Positions 50,352-59,433 of a DNA stretch of 64,000 nt are shown one piece after another. Below the pieces are notes generated by a model. The model searched no databases and was not told the DNA's origin. It saw only the letters and a list, made by a program, of their open reading frames with translations. The stretch comes from an uncultured Lachnospiraceae bacterium (lineage in GTDB: Bacteria; Bacillota; Clostridia; Lachnospirales; Lachnospiraceae). Made by a program: the position numbers and the translations under genes. Where the stretch lies: NCBI GenBank assembly GCA_934339365.1, contig CAKRHW010000002.1:380678-444677 (forward strand), read 5' to 3'. Positions within the stretch are counted from its first letter, which is position 1, and every line of letters begins with the position of its first letter.

Positions 50352-50369
50352 AATGAATATTTATTCATT
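50352..50369 (-). promoter_or_regulatory. Consensus ARG box across the amidase stop codon
   Basis: AATGAATATTTATTCATT (18 bases) fits the ARG-box pattern TNAATWWWWATTNA at every fixed position. It spans the last codons and stop of the amidase gene, 143 bases upstream of the second ARG-like palindrome, a spacing that would suit ArgR binding at two sites. Coding constraint (Asn-Glu-stop) could produce part of it by chance. Confidence 0.45.
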
Positions 50370-52415
50370 TACAACCTTTACCTTGCATTTTGCTTTCCGT
50401 CCGTTTGAAGTCCTGACAGTAATCGTAACCGTCCCTTTTTTCTTTCCTTTCACAAATCCATATTTGCTTACTGTTGCAATCTTTGTATTCGAGCAGGAAT
50501 AATATAATTTTTCCTGCGTATTTTTCGGTGTAATCTTTGATGTCAACCCAACTTTCTTTCCAACTGCAACCTGAAATTTAGATTTTGTAAAACTGATTTT
50601 TTTTGCTGAGACTGATTTTGACGCAACATATACCGTTACCTTTTTCTTTGCATTTCCATATTTAGCCTTTATTGTAATGGTTGCTTTTCCAGCTCTAACA
50701 GCCTTAATCTTTCCTTTGGATGATATGGTAGCTACCTTTTTATTCGAAGAAGAATATGTTACTGTCTGCAATGCATTTGCAGGATACACATTCGTCTTAA
50801 AGGAATATGTTTTATTCTTCTTTAAATAAAATGCTTTTTGATTGGTTGCATGCGTACTGAAAAACTTTATACTTGTTCCTTTCGGATGAACTACAACTTT
50901 ACAGCTTGCTGAAATATTCGAATCTTTTGTTGTAGTTGTAATATATGTAACACCTGGATTTACACCTTTTACTTTTCCTGCCTGTGTTACTGTTGCAACA
51001 TTTGAATCTGCTGTTGTCCAGGTAATGGATGAATCTGTTGCATTGCCCGGATAAACTTCTGCCTTTAGCTGTTTATTTGAGCCAACCATAATATCCATTT
51101 CTTCTTCATCAAAAGAAACTGCATTTGTTTTAATTATTACCTCTATCTTATATTTTGCAACGATTCCTGTACCATCTGTACTTCTGGCTGTAATATAAGC
51201 ATATCCGGCTGCTTTTGTTGTGACGGTTCCATTCTCGTCTACTTCTGCAACATCTGTATTACTTGAATGATATTGTAATTTTTTATTGGCAGCATTCTCT
51301 GGTTCTACCGTTGGTGCCTGTGTATAAAATTCTCCATCTTCTATTTTTACTTCCTCTTCTTTAAATACCACTGACTGTACTCCAACTGTTCCCTCCTGCA
51401 ATTCACTGCTTTCAGGTAACACCTGAATGACACAGGTTGTTTTCTCACCGTTAGAACCTGACACTGTAATAACTGCCTCACCTGTTCCTACAGCTGTTAC
51501 ATTACCCTCACTGTCTACTGTTGCAACCTGTTCATTCGATGAAGTATAAGAAATAGTTGCATTGTCTGGTGCATTCGTATATTTTGCAACAATAGATTCT
51601 ATTTCACCTTTATATAAGGTTGCCTTCTGCTTGTTGATAGAAAGTTTTGGTGTAACCGTTTTTGTTTCTGTAATTCCATAATATTTTAATATTGCCTGTG
51701 CATCTGCAACACCTAATTTTTTCAATTTTGAATCTGAAGATAAAAAATTTGCAACATCACTGGCATTTGATACAAATGCATGTTCAATAATGATTCCAGG
51801 AATTTTATAATACATAGAATTACGAATGACACCATAATAATCCCATGCACCACCAAATGGATAATTACCTCCCCCGGAACCATAATTTCTGGTAGAAACA
51901 CCTCTGTTTACCAGTCCTAATCCATTTAAATTTGAACAAATATAATTTCCAAGCCTTTTACAGCCCACATAAAATTTTTCCTGTGTTGTATTCTGTGTTA
52001 CATACACCTGACATCCTTTTGCAGCTGCACTGCCTGAATTATTATGCATACTAATCAAAATATCTGCATTTTTATTTTTTCCAATATCTGCTCTTTGTGA
52101 AAGCGTTAGTGCTGTTGAATTAGAAGTTCTTGTTAAATACGTTGTAATACCCTTGTATTTGTCAAGTTCTTCTTTACAGTACTTTGCTATTTTTAAATTA
52201 TAATCTCTTTCATATGTACTAATTACACTGATTGCTCCAGGATCACTTCCTCCATGTCCCGGGTCTAATACGACTACAACGTCTTTTGCATATGCAGTCT
52301 TTGTCATAAAAAACATAGCGGCAATCAGAGAAATTCCAAATCCAAGATTGAACCACCTCTTTTTAGAACTTTCTAACTTCTTAAATACATTTCGTTTCTT
52401 CGTTTTTTTCTCCAT
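50361..52415 (-). CDS. Secreted N-acetylmuramoyl-L-alanine amidase with five Ig-like (BIG2) repeats
   Basis: A 684-residue secreted wall hydrolase. Signal peptide ends near TAYAK (residue 43). Amidase_3 domain (~45-250): zinc ligands His54 (LDPGHGG), Glu69 (STYERDYNL), His124 (ISMHNNSGS), and catalytic Glu211 (GIIIEHAFVSN). Five BIG2 domains follow from ~254 to the end, each with the pattern ATVD/S..G.V.A...G.A.IT (e.g. EQVATVDSEGNVTAVG, KVATISSKGKIKAVRAG), which probably bind the wall or a glycan. Cuts the amide between MurNAc and the stem peptide. Confidence 0.94.
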   Translation of the reverse strand: MEKKTKKRNVFKKLESSKKRWFNLGFGISLIAAMFFMTKTAYAKDVVVVLDPGHGGSDPGAISVISTYERDYNLKIAKYCKEELDKYKGITTYLTRTSNSTALTLSQRADIGKNKNADILISMHNNSGSAAAKGCQVYVTQNTTQEKFYVGCKRLGNYICSNLNGLGLVNRGVSTRNYGSGGGNYPFGGAWDYYGVIRNSMYYKIPGIIIEHAFVSNASDVANFLSSDSKLKKLGVADAQAILKYYGITETKTVTPKLSINKQKATLYKGEIESIVAKYTNAPDNATISYTSSNEQVATVDSEGNVTAVGTGEAVITVSGSNGEKTTCVIQVLPESSELQEGTVGVQSVVFKEEEVKIEDGEFYTQAPTVEPENAANKKLQYHSSNTDVAEVDENGTVTTKAAGYAYITARSTDGTGIVAKYKIEVIIKTNAVSFDEEEMDIMVGSNKQLKAEVYPGNATDSSITWTTADSNVATVTQAGKVKGVNPGVTYITTTTKDSNISASCKVVVHPKGTSIKFFSTHATNQKAFYLKKNKTYSFKTNVYPANALQTVTYSSSNKKVATISSKGKIKAVRAGKATITIKAKYGNAKKKVTVYVASKSVSAKKISFTKSKFQVAVGKKVGLTSKITPKNTQEKLYYSCSNTKIATVSKYGFVKGKKKGTVTITVRTSNGRKAKCKVKVVNE

Positions 52416-52450
52416 CTTACTATCACGTACCTTTCATAAAAACACTTATT

Positions 52451-52493
52451 TTGCCTTAAAGATTATTGTATCAAATTGTCACTTTAAAGGCAA
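52451..52493 (-). promoter_or_regulatory. Amidase promoter flanked by an inverted repeat
   Basis: Promoter TTGCCT (52488-52493), 17-base spacer, TACAAT (52465-52470) with extended TGA. CTTTAAGGCAA-type arms at 52451-52461 and 52482-52493 form an 11-pair inverted repeat (one bulge) that brackets it, with the left arm just past the start site. Looks like an operator. Confidence 0.45.
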
Positions 52494-52695
52494 GGATGGC
52501 TTTTAAATCCTTAAACATTCTTAGATTATCTCACTTTTTTCAAATTTTTGTGAAATTTCCTCTTTTCTATTTATTTCTGTAATGTTTTGCTATATAATAG
52601 CATATAGTTGTTTAAAAATTGTTAGTTTTTTTACATCAATTTACAAAAGAATCTGATAGATTCAAGAATAATCTTAACAGACTGGAGGTCCGACT

Positions 52696-53040
52696 ATGAG
52701 TCAGGAAAAAGTAAACCGTTATAAAAAAGAAAAAGCCAATAGAAAAAAAGAAGTTGCAAAAGCAAAAAGAAAACGTGTATTTCACACCATTCTATTTGTC
52801 ATCTGTTGCATTCTGATCATTGGTTTTATTGCCTGGTCTGCCTGGATAAAATGGGGACCAAAAAAGAGCGATTCTTCTGCAACAGGAAGTACCATCCAAC
52901 AAACAATTTCTTCTGAGCAGCTTTCCTCTCTAATTGCTGAACAATCAACGGCAACTTCAGAGAATACATCCAATTCAGAAGCTTCTTCTGAATCTTCTTC
53001 TGAAACTGTGGAAAATACAACAGAAGAAACTGTAAAATAA
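52696..53040 (+). CDS. Small single-span membrane protein with Ser/Thr/Glu-rich outer tail
   Basis: A 114-residue protein: very basic N-terminus (NRYKKEKANRKKEVAKAKRKR), one membrane helix (~residues 30-52, TILFVICCILIIGFIAWSAW), then a Ser/Thr/Glu/Gln-rich tail without fold motifs. Charge bias puts the N-terminus inside. Ribosome site GGAGG nine bases before ATG 52696. A GAATCT-GAT-AGATTC hairpin lies in its leader (52649-52663). No function recognised; composition resembles Clostridial low-complexity surface proteins. Confidence 0.7.
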   Translation: MSQEKVNRYKKEKANRKKEVAKAKRKRVFHTILFVICCILIIGFIAWSAWIKWGPKKSDSSATGSTIQQTISSEQLSSLIAEQSTATSENTSNSEASSESSSETVENTTEETVK

Positions 53041-53088
53041 AAAGTTGTCAGCCAGTTGATGAAACATCAGCTGGCTGACAACTTTTTT
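53041..53088. terminator. Bidirectional terminator, small membrane protein / argS
   Basis: AAAGTTGTCAGCCAG and CTGGCTGACAACTTTTTT form a 15-pair stem with flanking A- and T-runs, ending just before the argS stop. Confidence 0.93.
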
Positions 53089-53089
53089 A

Positions 53090-54859
53090 TTACATTCTTT
53101 CCGGTGCTTCCATTCCTAAAAGCTCAATCGACTGTAACAAAATTCGATTGGTAAGCTGAAGCAAATGAATATAACTGCTTCTCTTCTTCTCATCTTCCTC
53201 AGATAAGATCTTTGTTTCATGATAAAAACGATTAAATGCATTCGATAAATCATAGATATATGCGCAAAGTTTATGTGGTGCTAATTCCTGATAAACAGTC
53301 TCTATTACCTGGTTAAACTTCACAATTTCTAAAATTAATGATTTTTCTTCCGCAGTTCCAGATAAGGTGATTGTTTCGTCATCTAATTCCACATCTGTTT
53401 TCATTTCTTTGTATTTCTCTAAAATAGATTTAATTCGAACAATCGTATATAAAATATATGGACCTGTATTTCCTTCAAACGAAGCAAAACGGTCAATGTC
53501 AAATACATAATCCTTCGATGCCTGATTTGATAAGTCACCATATTTAATAGCAGCTAAGCCAACAATCTTTGCTGTCTTCTGTGCCTCTTCCTCTGATACC
53601 TGACGATTCTCCATAATCTTCTGATATACAGCATCATTCACGTTTACAATCAGATTTTCTAAGCGCATCACTCCACCATCACGTGTTTTGAATGGCTTTC
53701 CATCTTTTCCATTCATCGTTCCAAATCCCTGAAAAACAAGCTTTGTATCTTTTTCTGCCAGTTTTGTCTTTCTTGCACATCTGAAGATTCTTTCGAAATA
53801 TAGTTCCTGACGTTTATCAACCACATAAATAATCATAGAAGGATGATATTTTTCTGTTCTTTCCATAATTGTCGCTAAATCTGTAGTATCATATAAAGAT
53901 GCTCCATTTGACTTTAAAATCATACAAGGAGGAACTTCTTTCGTATCCGTTTCTTCCTTCACATCTACAACCAAAGCGCCTTCACTGATATGTGCATAAT
54001 CATTTTCTTTCAAATATTGAACCATTCTAGGAATATATTCCTGTGCATCGCTTTCCTTTCCCCAAAGTTCAAAGGAAACATTTAAATTATTGTAATTTCT
54101 CTTCAAATCTGAAACTGAAATATCAATAATATGCTGCCAGATTGCATGATAACCACGATTTCCTGCCTGCAAATCTAAAATTGCTTTTCTAGCTTCTTCT
54201 TTAAATTCTGCATCTTCTTTTGATTTTGCATTCGCACATGGATATATTTCTTCTAGATCTTTAATTGTAAATGGTGCTTCTTTTGGATATTCACCTGTAT
54301 AATTCTCATCAAAATAAACAAGTTCAGGATTGCGATGTTTTAATTCCGTAATAATCAGACCAATCTGTAATCCCCAGTCTCCTAAATGAACGTCACCGGT
54401 CACATCATCACCCATAAATCTTCGAATTCTTTTTAAACTTTCTCCGATAACAGCTGAACGCAAATGTCCTACATGCAAAGGCTTTGCAACATTTGCTCCG
54501 CCATAGTCAATAATTACTTTTTCTGCCTGCTTTTTCTCAACACCTAAATCTTGATCCTGATTCATTTTTGTTGCATAATTTTCTAAATATCTAGAACTTA
54601 ATTTTAAATTAATAAATCCAGGCTTTACTGCTTCAATGGAATCAAAAATTTCCTCTTTTTCTAATCCTGATACAATTTCTTCTGCAATGATTAGTGGTGC
54701 CTTCTTATATTGCTTGGCTGCAGCCATCGCACCATTACATTGATATTCACACAAATCCGGTCTGTTAGACAAGCTAATCTTTGCATATTTCTTATCATAA
54801 CCACATTTTTCAAACTCAGCCGCAAATATCTCCGAAAGCTCCTCTATTACTTTTTTCAT
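53090..54859 (-). CDS. argS: Arginyl-tRNA synthetase
   Basis: A 589-residue class I synthetase. Seen: N-terminal tRNA-binding domain, GGANVAKPLHVGHLRSAVIGESL (HVGH), GDVHLGDWGLQIG, LKSNGASLYDTTDLA, VVDKRQELYFERIF, HFGxx-equivalent FQGFGTMNGKDGKPFKTRDGGVMRL in place of KMSKS, and ending in LLGMEAPERM. The ATG shares its A with the stop of the preceding gene (TAATG), so translation is coupled to the UDP-sugar pyrophosphorylase. Confidence 0.97.
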   Translation of the reverse strand: MKKVIEELSEIFAAEFEKCGYDKKYAKISLSNRPDLCEYQCNGAMAAAKQYKKAPLIIAEEIVSGLEKEEIFDSIEAVKPGFINLKLSSRYLENYATKMNQDQDLGVEKKQAEKVIIDYGGANVAKPLHVGHLRSAVIGESLKRIRRFMGDDVTGDVHLGDWGLQIGLIITELKHRNPELVYFDENYTGEYPKEAPFTIKDLEEIYPCANAKSKEDAEFKEEARKAILDLQAGNRGYHAIWQHIIDISVSDLKRNYNNLNVSFELWGKESDAQEYIPRMVQYLKENDYAHISEGALVVDVKEETDTKEVPPCMILKSNGASLYDTTDLATIMERTEKYHPSMIIYVVDKRQELYFERIFRCARKTKLAEKDTKLVFQGFGTMNGKDGKPFKTRDGGVMRLENLIVNVNDAVYQKIMENRQVSEEEAQKTAKIVGLAAIKYGDLSNQASKDYVFDIDRFASFEGNTGPYILYTIVRIKSILEKYKEMKTDVELDDETITLSGTAEEKSLILEIVKFNQVIETVYQELAPHKLCAYIYDLSNAFNRFYHETKILSEEDEKKRSSYIHLLQLTNRILLQSIELLGMEAPERM

Positions 54860-56091
54860 TATAATTCTACTCCATTCTCAATTAATAACTTTCTAGCTGA
54901 TTCTACCGAATCTACACCTTCTTTATTCTTTACCGGTGCAAACTCCTTGTTACGAACAACTTCATAGGCTAAACAATCATCTAACATATGTATCATATCT
55001 AGTACAAGATTCTCAAATTTGTATCCGTTTGGCTGATCAGGTTTGATCTTTTCTCCTTCTTCATTCACATAAGGAATTTTCTTTTCAACAATATGTAATG
55101 GTAGGTGCTTATCTGCAATTGTTTCTAAATCTTCCACGCGGAACAAATAATTCAATATAACACCAAAATTATAAGCTAATTCTCCATCTGCGTTTTTTTC
55201 TTCCATCATCTCATCTGTCAGTTCATAATACTCTACAATGGATGGCTTACCATCTTCCTTACAAAGAACTCCTACTTTCTCATCCGGTGCAGCTTTGCGT
55301 ACTACTTTACTACCAACCGGATATCCACTTAGAATTGTTGCTCCTACAAATAAAGGATCTGCCATCTTCTGTAACACATTATCTACTGCATAAACATTCA
55401 GCCATTTTACACCCATCTTCTTAGCTTTATCTAAAATTCCTGATTTCTTCATAGACGAGAACCAGCCACCATTGCCATTTGGTGATAATGCTAAAGAATC
55501 CTTCTCCTCTAGATATAACTTACCATTATAGTCTACAGCCGGAGCCATTTCCTGTACAAAAAACATCACATATTCCGGATCATATCCAAAGTAGTCATGC
55601 TCCTTAAAAAATTCTCTTGTCTGTACATCATTTTTAACGCTGGTCATAATCATAAGAGGAATCCACACACCTGATTCTTCTACAACTTTCATTAAATTCC
55701 GAATCTGCATCTCAAAAATATATAATGTCTGATTAATTCCGATATTATACATTCCTTTCGGTTCCGCAGATCCAAGTCTCGTACCCTGACCACCTGCTAA
55801 TAATACAGCTCCAACTTCACACTTGCGAATTGCATCTAATCCAACGCGACGATATTCTTCTTCTCTTTTCTTTATTTCATCCACTGTAACAGTACCTGTT
55901 AATGGTGTGATTTTTCCTTTTTCAATCTCTTTTTCTCTATCTTCTACTAACTTTAATATTGAAAAATCAACTTCTTTTATCTGTTTTAATAATTTCTGTC
56001 TTTGTTCCTGATCTAATTCATCATAAAATCTCAGTACCTGTAATTGATTATTTTCCTTTAGAAGTTCTGTTACTTCTTCATACGTACACAT
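54859..56091 (-). CDS. UDP-N-acetylhexosamine/UDP-sugar pyrophosphorylase, eukaryotic UAP1 (UDPGP) type
   Basis: A 410-residue uridylyltransferase of the UDPGP family: GAVLLAGGQGTRLGSAEPKGMYNIG (nucleotide loop), PLMIMTSVKNDVQTREFF, MFFVQEMAPAVDYNGKLYLEEKDSLALSPNGNGGWFSSM, YAVDNVLQKMADPLFVG, GYPVGSKVVRKAAPDEKVGVL and YNFGVILNYLF. This arrangement belongs to the eukaryotic UAP1-type enzymes that make UDP-GlcNAc or UDP-GalNAc, not to bacterial GalU or GlmU. First gene of an argS-containing operon; AGGAGG seven bases before the ATG. Exact sugar not determinable. Confidence 0.9.
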   Translation of the reverse strand: MCTYEEVTELLKENNQLQVLRFYDELDQEQRQKLLKQIKEVDFSILKLVEDREKEIEKGKITPLTGTVTVDEIKKREEEYRRVGLDAIRKCEVGAVLLAGGQGTRLGSAEPKGMYNIGINQTLYIFEMQIRNLMKVVEESGVWIPLMIMTSVKNDVQTREFFKEHDYFGYDPEYVMFFVQEMAPAVDYNGKLYLEEKDSLALSPNGNGGWFSSMKKSGILDKAKKMGVKWLNVYAVDNVLQKMADPLFVGATILSGYPVGSKVVRKAAPDEKVGVLCKEDGKPSIVEYYELTDEMMEEKNADGELAYNFGVILNYLFRVEDLETIADKHLPLHIVEKKIPYVNEEGEKIKPDQPNGYKFENLVLDMIHMLDDCLAYEVVRNKEFAPVKNKEGVDSVESARKLLIENGVEL

Positions 56092-56124
56092 TTACAGTCC
56101 TCCTCATAAATACATAATATCTGT

Positions 56125-56153
56125 ATTATACCTTATATTTTCCATTTAAACAA
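56125..56153 (-). promoter_or_regulatory. Sigma-A promoter for the pyrophosphorylase-argS operon
   Basis: TTGTTT (56148-56153), 17-base spacer, TATAAT (56125-56130). Confidence 0.6.
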
Positions 56154-56165
56154 GCATTCCGGCAA

Positions 56166-56199
56166 AAAAATAGGGAAACCAAATGGTCTCCCTATTTTT
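56166..56199 (-). terminator. Terminator after carB
   Basis: AAAAATAGGGA-AACC and GGTC-TCCCTATTTTT form a strong stem with A- and T-runs. Confidence 0.9.
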
Positions 56200-56208
56200 C
56201 AGCTTTTG

Positions 56209-59200
56209 CTATCTTGTTTTGACAGTTGCAATATCAATTAATGTTAAATGATCTTTTACATTACTCTCAAGACTTGTAAGAAGAGCATTTACGGTATCTA
56301 ATGCTGTAAAGCAGTTTACACCTGTTTCAATAGACAATCGACGAATCATAAATCCATCTCTTGACTTATCTCTTCCCTGCGTTGGTGTATCTACAACAAT
56401 ATCTATCTTGTGCTCAAGAATCAAGTCAATTACTGTTGGAGATTCCTGTGATAACTTATTTACTTTTATAGCATGTACTCCATTATCATTTAATACCTTA
56501 GCAGTACTTCTTGTGGCATAAATTTCATATCCTAAATCCTGGAAACGCTTTCCGATAGAAATTGCCTCATATTTATCTGCATCTTTTACTGTAATGATTA
56601 CTTTCTTATGTTTTGGTAAGTCTACACCAGCTCCTAAAAACGCTTTATATAAAGCTTCATCAAATGTCTTTGCAATACCCAGACATTCACCTGTAGATTT
56701 CATTTCAGGTCCAAGGCTGATATCTGCACCACGAATCTTTTCAAATGAGAATACCGGCATCTTAATTGCAATGTAATCTCCATTTGGCTGTAAGCCAGGT
56801 GTGTAACCTAATTCTTTAATCGTATGACCAATAATAACTTTTGTTGCAAGATTAACAATTGGAATACCTGTAACCTTACTGATATATGGTACCGTACGAC
56901 TAGAACGTGGATTTACCTCAATTACATAAACCTTATTATCGCATACAATAAACTGAATATTGATCATACCTTTTACATGTAATGAACGGGCTAATCTCTT
57001 TGTATATTCTTCAATTGTATCAATAATTTCCTGTGACAGGCTTTGTGCCGGATATACAGAAATACTGTCACCGGAATGAACACCTGCACGCTCGATGTGT
57101 TCCATAATACCAGGGATTAAAATATCCTCTCCATCACAAACTGCATCGACTTCGATTTCTTTTCCCTGTAAATATTTATCTACAAGAATTGGATGGTCTT
57201 GTGCAATTCGATTGATTACATCAATAAACTCACGTATTTCATCATCTGAAATCGCAATCTGCATACCCTGACCACCTAATACATAAGATGGGCGTACAAG
57301 TACCGGATATCCTAAACGCTCCGCTACTTCAATTGCTTCATCAGCAGTGTAAACTGTTCCACCTGTCGGTCTTGGAATTTCACACTTCTCTAAGATTTCA
57401 TCAAATAATTCTCTATCTTCTGCAGCATCTACATCTTCTGCTTTCGTTCCTAAAATCGGAACTCCCATCTTCATAAGACTTTCTGTCAACTTGATTGCTG
57501 TCTGTCCACCAAATTGAACGACTGCTCCGTCTGGTTTTTCAACATTAACCACATTTTCAACATCTTCTGGTGTCAATGGCTCAAAGTAAAGTTTATCTGC
57601 AATATCAAAATCTGTACTTACCGTCTCTGGGTTGTTATTAATAATGATTGTTTCATATCCTTCTTCTTTAAAGGCCCATGTAGAATGTACAGAACAGAAA
57701 TCAAATTCAATTCCCTGTCCAATTCGAATCGGACCAGAACCTAATACCAGTACCTTCTTGTCTGGTTTTGTTTCAATTGCTTCATTTTCATCATTTCCAT
57801 ATACAGAATAATAATATGGAGTTGCTGCTGAAAATTCTGCTGCACAAGTATCAACCATCTTGTATTTTGCAATAATGCCGTTCTTATATCTTAAATCTTT
57901 AATTTCTTCTACCGGTATTCCGGTTAATCTTGCAATGACAGTATCTGGAAATTCAATTCGTTTTGCTTCTTTTAACAATTCAACAGTTAACACTGCCTCT
58001 TTTGTCTTAACTTTTGCAAGTTGCTGTTCCATTTCAACTAAAATTGCAATCTTATCAATAAACCATTTATCAATCTTTGTAATGCTATGAATCTGATCAT
58101 AAGAAACACCCTTTCGAATTGCTTCTGCAACTACCCAGATTCTTCGATCATCTACAACCGCTAACTGTTCGATTACTTCTTCTTTTGTTAATTTTGAGAA
58201 ATCATAATCTAACAGACATTCCACATGCTGTTCTAAGGAACGAATTGCTTTCATCAAGCCACCCTCAAAGTTATTTGCAATACTCATAACTTCTCCTGTA
58301 GCCTTCATCTGTGTCGTAAGTTTACGGCTTGCATTAATAAACTTATCAAATGGTAATCTTGGAATCTTAACAACACAGTAATCTAATGCCGGTTCAAAAC
58401 TTGCATAAGTCTTACCTGTAACGGCATTAATAATCTCGTCTAATGTATAACCAATGGCAATCTTTGCTGCAACCTTTGCAATTGGATAACCAGTTGCCTT
58501 AGAAGCTAAAGCTGAAGAACGGCTGACACGTGGATTTACCTCAATAACACAATATTCAAATGATTCTGGATGCAAAGCATACTGCACATTACATCCACCG
58601 GTAATATTTAATTCACTAATAATATTTAAAGCAGATGTTCTTAACATCTGATATTCTTTATCACTTAATGTCTGTGATGGAGCAACAACAATACTGTCTC
58701 CTGTATGCACACCAACCGGGTCAAGGTTTTCCATATTACATACTGTAATACAGTTTCCTGCACTATCACGCATTACTTCATATTCAATCTCTTTCCATCC
58801 TGCGATACAGCGTTCCACAAGAACCTGTCCTACACGACTAAGTCTCAAACCATTCTCAAGGATTTCAACAAGTTCATGTTCATTGTGTGCAATTCCGCCA
58901 CCGCTTCCACCTAATGTATAGGCCGGTCTTAAAACAACCGGATAACCAATTGTCTTTGTAAATTTAATACCGTCTTCCACATTTTCAACAACCATAGAAG
59001 GTGCAACAGGTTCACCGATTTTTTCCATTGTTTCCTTAAATTCTAATCTGTCTTCTGCCTTCTTAATTGTTTCTGATGTTGTTCCGATTAAACGTACATT
59101 ATGTGCTTTTAAGAAACCATCATCTTCTAACTCCATAGCAAGATTCAGTCCTGCCTGTCCACCTAATGTTGGAAGAACACTATCTGGTTTTTCCTTCATA

Positions 59201-59433
59201 ATTAACTGTTCTACAACCTTTGTAGTCAATGGCTCAATGTAAACACGATCTGCAATATCTTTATCTGTCATAATTGTTGCAGGGTTCGAATTCAGAAGTA
59301 CAACCTCTATTCCCTCTTCTTTTAAAGAACGACATGCCTGTGTACCAGCATAATCAAATTCTGCGGCCTGTCCAATTACAATCGGACCAGAACCAATTAC
59401 TAAAACCTTTTTAATACTTAGATCTCTAGGCAT
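56209..59433 (-). CDS. carB: Carbamoyl-phosphate synthase large subunit
   Basis: A 1,074-residue subunit with two ATP-grasp halves and a C-terminal MGS-like allosteric domain. Seen: KKVLVIGSGPIVIGQAAEFDYAGTQACRSL in the first half and KVLVLGSGPIRIGQGIEFDFCSVHS in the second, YPVVLRPAYTLGGSGGG and YPVLVRPSYVLGGQGMQ, VIEVNPRVSRSSALASKATGYPIAKVAAK and its repeat, then VDTPTQGRDKSRDGFMIRR near the end. Makes carbamoyl phosphate for arginine and pyrimidines. Overlaps carA by 8 bases. Confidence 0.98.
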   Translation of the reverse strand: MPRDLSIKKVLVIGSGPIVIGQAAEFDYAGTQACRSLKEEGIEVVLLNSNPATIMTDKDIADRVYIEPLTTKVVEQLIMKEKPDSVLPTLGGQAGLNLAMELEDDGFLKAHNVRLIGTTSETIKKAEDRLEFKETMEKIGEPVAPSMVVENVEDGIKFTKTIGYPVVLRPAYTLGGSGGGIAHNEHELVEILENGLRLSRVGQVLVERCIAGWKEIEYEVMRDSAGNCITVCNMENLDPVGVHTGDSIVVAPSQTLSDKEYQMLRTSALNIISELNITGGCNVQYALHPESFEYCVIEVNPRVSRSSALASKATGYPIAKVAAKIAIGYTLDEIINAVTGKTYASFEPALDYCVVKIPRLPFDKFINASRKLTTQMKATGEVMSIANNFEGGLMKAIRSLEQHVECLLDYDFSKLTKEEVIEQLAVVDDRRIWVVAEAIRKGVSYDQIHSITKIDKWFIDKIAILVEMEQQLAKVKTKEAVLTVELLKEAKRIEFPDTVIARLTGIPVEEIKDLRYKNGIIAKYKMVDTCAAEFSAATPYYYSVYGNDENEAIETKPDKKVLVLGSGPIRIGQGIEFDFCSVHSTWAFKEEGYETIIINNNPETVSTDFDIADKLYFEPLTPEDVENVVNVEKPDGAVVQFGGQTAIKLTESLMKMGVPILGTKAEDVDAAEDRELFDEILEKCEIPRPTGGTVYTADEAIEVAERLGYPVLVRPSYVLGGQGMQIAISDDEIREFIDVINRIAQDHPILVDKYLQGKEIEVDAVCDGEDILIPGIMEHIERAGVHSGDSISVYPAQSLSQEIIDTIEEYTKRLARSLHVKGMINIQFIVCDNKVYVIEVNPRSSRTVPYISKVTGIPIVNLATKVIIGHTIKELGYTPGLQPNGDYIAIKMPVFSFEKIRGADISLGPEMKSTGECLGIAKTFDEALYKAFLGAGVDLPKHKKVIITVKDADKYEAISIGKRFQDLGYEIYATRSTAKVLNDNGVHAIKVNKLSQESPTVIDLILEHKIDIVVDTPTQGRDKSRDGFMIRRLSIETGVNCFTALDTVNALLTSLESNVKDHLTLIDIATVKTR

